NCBI GenBank assembly: GCA_903923175.1
Contig: CAIXWQ010000770.1
Location: forward strand, 1-35,935
DNA length: 35,935 nucleotides
From: an uncultured delta proteobacterium
GTDB lineage: Bacteria; Myxococcota_A; Polyangia; Polyangiales; JADJMO01
Direction of reading: 5' to 3'
Part shown: one piece after another, positions 34,169 through 35,935 of the stretch
How positions within the stretch are numbered: position 1 is the first letter of the stretch
Layout of the letters: the number at the start of each line of letters is the position of its first letter
Notes under the pieces: model-generated
The model's input: the letters and a program-made list of their open reading frames with translations, nothing else
Database searches by the model: none
What the model was told of the DNA's origin: nothing
Translations under genes and position numbers: made by a program

Positions 34169-35610
34169 CCCGCCATTATTCGAAGAGCCCTCTGCGCGAC
34201 GACCCGATACCCGCGAGCGCCCGCGCCCACGTCGCCGCGCGCCCCCTGGTGGCGATCGTCGGACGGCCCAACGTCGGCAAATCGACGCTCTTCAACCGCC
34301 TCGCCGGTTCGAAGATCGCCATCGTGCACGACGAGCCCGGCGTCACCCGCGACCGCAGCTACGCCGACGCCTTCGCCCGCGGCCGCGAGTACCTGCTGGT
34401 CGACACCGGCGGCTTCGACCCCGAGAGCGACGACCCCATGCAGCAGGGTATCGCGAGGCACGTGAACGCCGCGATCGCCGAGGCCGACGTCGTGATCTGC
34501 GTGCTCGACGGCACCTGCGACGTGCACCCCGCCGACCGCGAAGCCGTGCGGCTGCTGCGCAACAGCAAGAAGCCGGTCATCTTCGCGGCCAACAAGGCCG
34601 ACTCGCCGAGCGTCGACGCGCTCGCCTTCGACGCCTACCGGCTCGGCATCCCGGAGATCTTCCCGGTCTCGGCGCTGCATGGCCGCGGCATGGCGCAGCT
34701 CGAAGAGGCCGTCGTGGCGGCGATGCCCGACGAGGACGACTCGGTCCCCGATCCGTTCGCCGGGCTCGGCGACGTGCCGCGAATCGCGCTCATCGGGCGC
34801 CCGAACGCGGGCAAGTCCTCGCTGCTGAACCGCCTCGTCGGGGCGGAGCGCTCGCTCGTCGACTCTCGCCCCGGCACCACGCGCGACACGGTCGACGCGC
34901 TGGTCCGCTACTCGGTGAAGCGCGACGGCGGGCACGTCGAGATCCCGCTCATCGTGCTCGACACCGCCGGCATCCGGAAGAAGGCGAAGGTCGACGACGC
35001 GGTCGAGTCCGCGAGCGTGATGCGCGCGATCCGCGCCATCGAGCGCGCCGAGATCGTCGTGCTGATGTGCGACGCCAAGGAGGGGGTCGCCGAGCAGGAC
35101 GCGAAGATCCTCGGCCTCGCGGTCGATCGCGGGCGCGGCGTGGTGGTCGCGCTCAACAAGTCCGACCTGCTCGATCCGGCCGAGGCCAAGAAGGCCGAGC
35201 AGATCGCGCGCGACACGCTCTCGTTCACGCCGTGGGCGCCGGTCGTCCGGCTCAGCGCCAAGACCGGCCGCGGCGTCTCGCAGCTGGTCGACACCATCTC
35301 CAAGGTGCGCGAGGCGTGGGCCGGCCGCGTCTCCACGGGCGAGCTGAATCGCTTCTTCGAGGAGGTGCTGGAGACCCACCCGCCGCCGACGATGGGCGGC
35401 CGGGCGACGCGCCTCTACTACGTGACCCAGGCCGAGTCGCGGCCGCCGACGTTCGTCGTGGTCACCAACGCGCCCGAGCACGTCCACTTCAGCTACCAGC
35501 GCTACATCCAGAACACGATCCGCAAGCGGTTCGGGTTCGACGGCACGCCGATCCGGATCCGCTACCGCGCGAAGCGAAAGCGGCCCGTGGACGGCGGCGA
35601 AGCGACGTAG
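34165..35610 (+). CDS. der: Ribosome-associated GTPase Der (EngA)
   Basis: 481 residues from ATG at 34165, which shares bases with the preceding stop. Two G domains: first about 30-190 with GRPNVGKST, DTGGFD and NKAD; second about 208-375 with GRPNAGKSS, DTAGIRKKAKV and NKSD; then a C-terminal KH-like domain (about 380-470) with RATRLYYVTQAESRPPTFV and RYIQNTIRKRFGFDGTPIRI. Der is essential for 50S subunit assembly. It begins with about 28 extra residues (HYSKSPLRDDPIPASARAHV) before the first G domain. A possible terminator follows at 35667. Confidence 0.97.
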   Translation: MTRHYSKSPLRDDPIPASARAHVAARPLVAIVGRPNVGKSTLFNRLAGSKIAIVHDEPGVTRDRSYADAFARGREYLLVDTGGFDPESDDPMQQGIARHVNAAIAEADVVICVLDGTCDVHPADREAVRLLRNSKKPVIFAANKADSPSVDALAFDAYRLGIPEIFPVSALHGRGMAQLEEAVVAAMPDEDDSVPDPFAGLGDVPRIALIGRPNAGKSSLLNRLVGAERSLVDSRPGTTRDTVDALVRYSVKRDGGHVEIPLIVLDTAGIRKKAKVDDAVESASVMRAIRAIERAEIVVLMCDAKEGVAEQDAKILGLAVDRGRGVVVALNKSDLLDPAEAKKAEQIARDTLSFTPWAPVVRLSAKTGRGVSQLVDTISKVREAWAGRVSTGELNRFFEEVLETHPPPTMGGRATRLYYVTQAESRPPTFVVVTNAPEHVHFSYQRYIQNTIRKRFGFDGTPIRIRYRAKRKRPVDGGEAT

Positions 35611-35666
35611 CGCGCGCGTCTGCGGCCGCGGCCTGCCCGTAGCGTGCGACCGTCGAACCGAGCGGT

Positions 35667-35699
35667 CCGAGCTCGTCGCGCGCGAGCTCGGGCTTCTTC
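35667..35699 (+). terminator. Inverted repeat downstream of der
   Basis: CCGAGCTCG (35667-35675) and CGAGCTCGG (35683-35691) form a perfect 9-bp stem with a 7-base loop 57 bases after the der stop, followed by GCTTCTTCG. The T content is low for a strong terminator, yet the position between der and the next gene fits. Confidence 0.5.
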
Positions 35700-35745
35700 G
35701 AGAGATCGGCGCGGCCCGCGCGCCGCAGCCTGCTAGCCTCGAACC

Positions 35746-35935
35746 GTGCGCCGCACCGCCGTCGCCCTCGCGCTCGTCACTGCGCCGCTGCTGTTCGCAG
35801 GGTGTCCGTCGCGTCGGCCTGCGCCCGGTGCGAACGCGTCGACCTCGAGCTCCGGGAGCGCGTCGGCGAGCGGGCCGGCGTCGGCCAGCGTCGCGGCGTC
35901 GGCCCCGGCGAGCGCGAGCGCGAGCGCGAAGCCCG
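35746..35935 (+). CDS. Lipoprotein with Ser/Ala-rich linker, N-terminal part (runs off the window)
   Basis: From GTG at 35746 the frame is open to the last base (63 codons). It reads VRRTAVALALVTAPLLFAGC, a lipoprotein signal peptide with lipobox LFAGC, followed by a low-complexity linker rich in Ser, Ala and Pro (SASGPASASV and onward). This is a common design for surface-anchored proteins with a distal domain. No functional domain is reached. There is no strong ribosome site, and the start was chosen for the signal peptide. Confidence 0.7.
   Translation, partial: MRRTAVALALVTAPLLFAGCPSRRPAPGANASTSSSGSASASGPASASVAASAPASASASAKP

Overview
The window is about 36 kb of very GC-rich (by eye near 70%) bacterial chromosome and looks like a myxobacterium, most likely from the Polyangiales/Sorangiineae side. 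Supporting signs are a secreted protease with a MYXO-CTERM-type tail, several small lipoproteins, a transmembrane Ser/Thr kinase, a lone type III export gene (sctR) of the kind known from the secretin-less non-flagellar systems of Myxococcales, an ECF sigma factor paired with a membrane regulator carrying an AgmX/TonB-like C-terminus, and short tightly packed operons. Genus-level placement is inference. I see no phage, insertion sequence, CRISPR array, tRNA or rRNA, and no gene-free stretch longer than 300 bases; the largest gaps (30509-30796, 3234-3502, 16975-17240, 20901-21123, 22369-22585) are divergent-promoter or leader regions.

Layout. 1-1433 (+): end of thiL, a DUF3634 protein and an orphan sctR. 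1474-3233 (-): ECF sigma factor and its membrane partner. 3503-4459 (+): glyQ without glyS. 4483-6376 (-): BCKDH-type E1 alpha overlapping two related four-Cys lipoproteins. 6447-9896 (-): carB without carA. 10019-10492 (+): lipoprotein. 10497-14659 (-): CDP-alcohol phosphatidyltransferase, an acyl-CoA dehydrogenase-like protein lacking the usual catalytic Glu, and a 7TM-HD (PgpH-like) phosphodiesterase. 14704-16974 (-): rhodanese-MoeB fusion and a TPR envelope protein with a Thr/Pro/Gly repeat. 17241-20900 (+): NtrC-type regulator, 7TM histidine kinase and rlmE. 21124-22368 (+): metK with a hairpin-rich leader and a clear terminator. 22586-26371 (+): large secreted subtilase with FG-GAP-like repeats. 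26409-29833 (-): sugar-nucleotide epimerase, yicC, gmk and a uracil phosphoribosyltransferase-like gene. 29996-30508 (-): DUF507. 30797-32659 (+): Ser/Thr kinase with an N-terminal V4R-like domain. 32722-33807 (-): stand-alone MshEN-like protein. 33977-35610 (+): a 63-residue protein overlapping der. 35746-end (+): start of another lipoprotein.

Most genes are housekeeping (thiamine, glycyl-tRNA, carbamoyl phosphate, GMP, SAM, rRNA methylation, ribosome assembly), interleaved with signalling and envelope genes. Stop/start overlaps of GTGA or ATGA type occur six times (thiL/DUF3634, sigma/regulator, E1 alpha/lipoprotein, kinase/rlmE, epimerase/yicC, small ORF/der), pointing to translational coupling.

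I do not see one clearly new multi-gene system. The best leads are the metK leader with four consecutive perfect hairpins, the paired four-Cys lipoproteins coupled to BCKDH E1 alpha, the His-rich sigma-factor partner, the V4R-like/TM-hairpin/kinase protein, the ATPase-less MshEN protein and the acyl-CoA dehydrogenase without its catalytic base.
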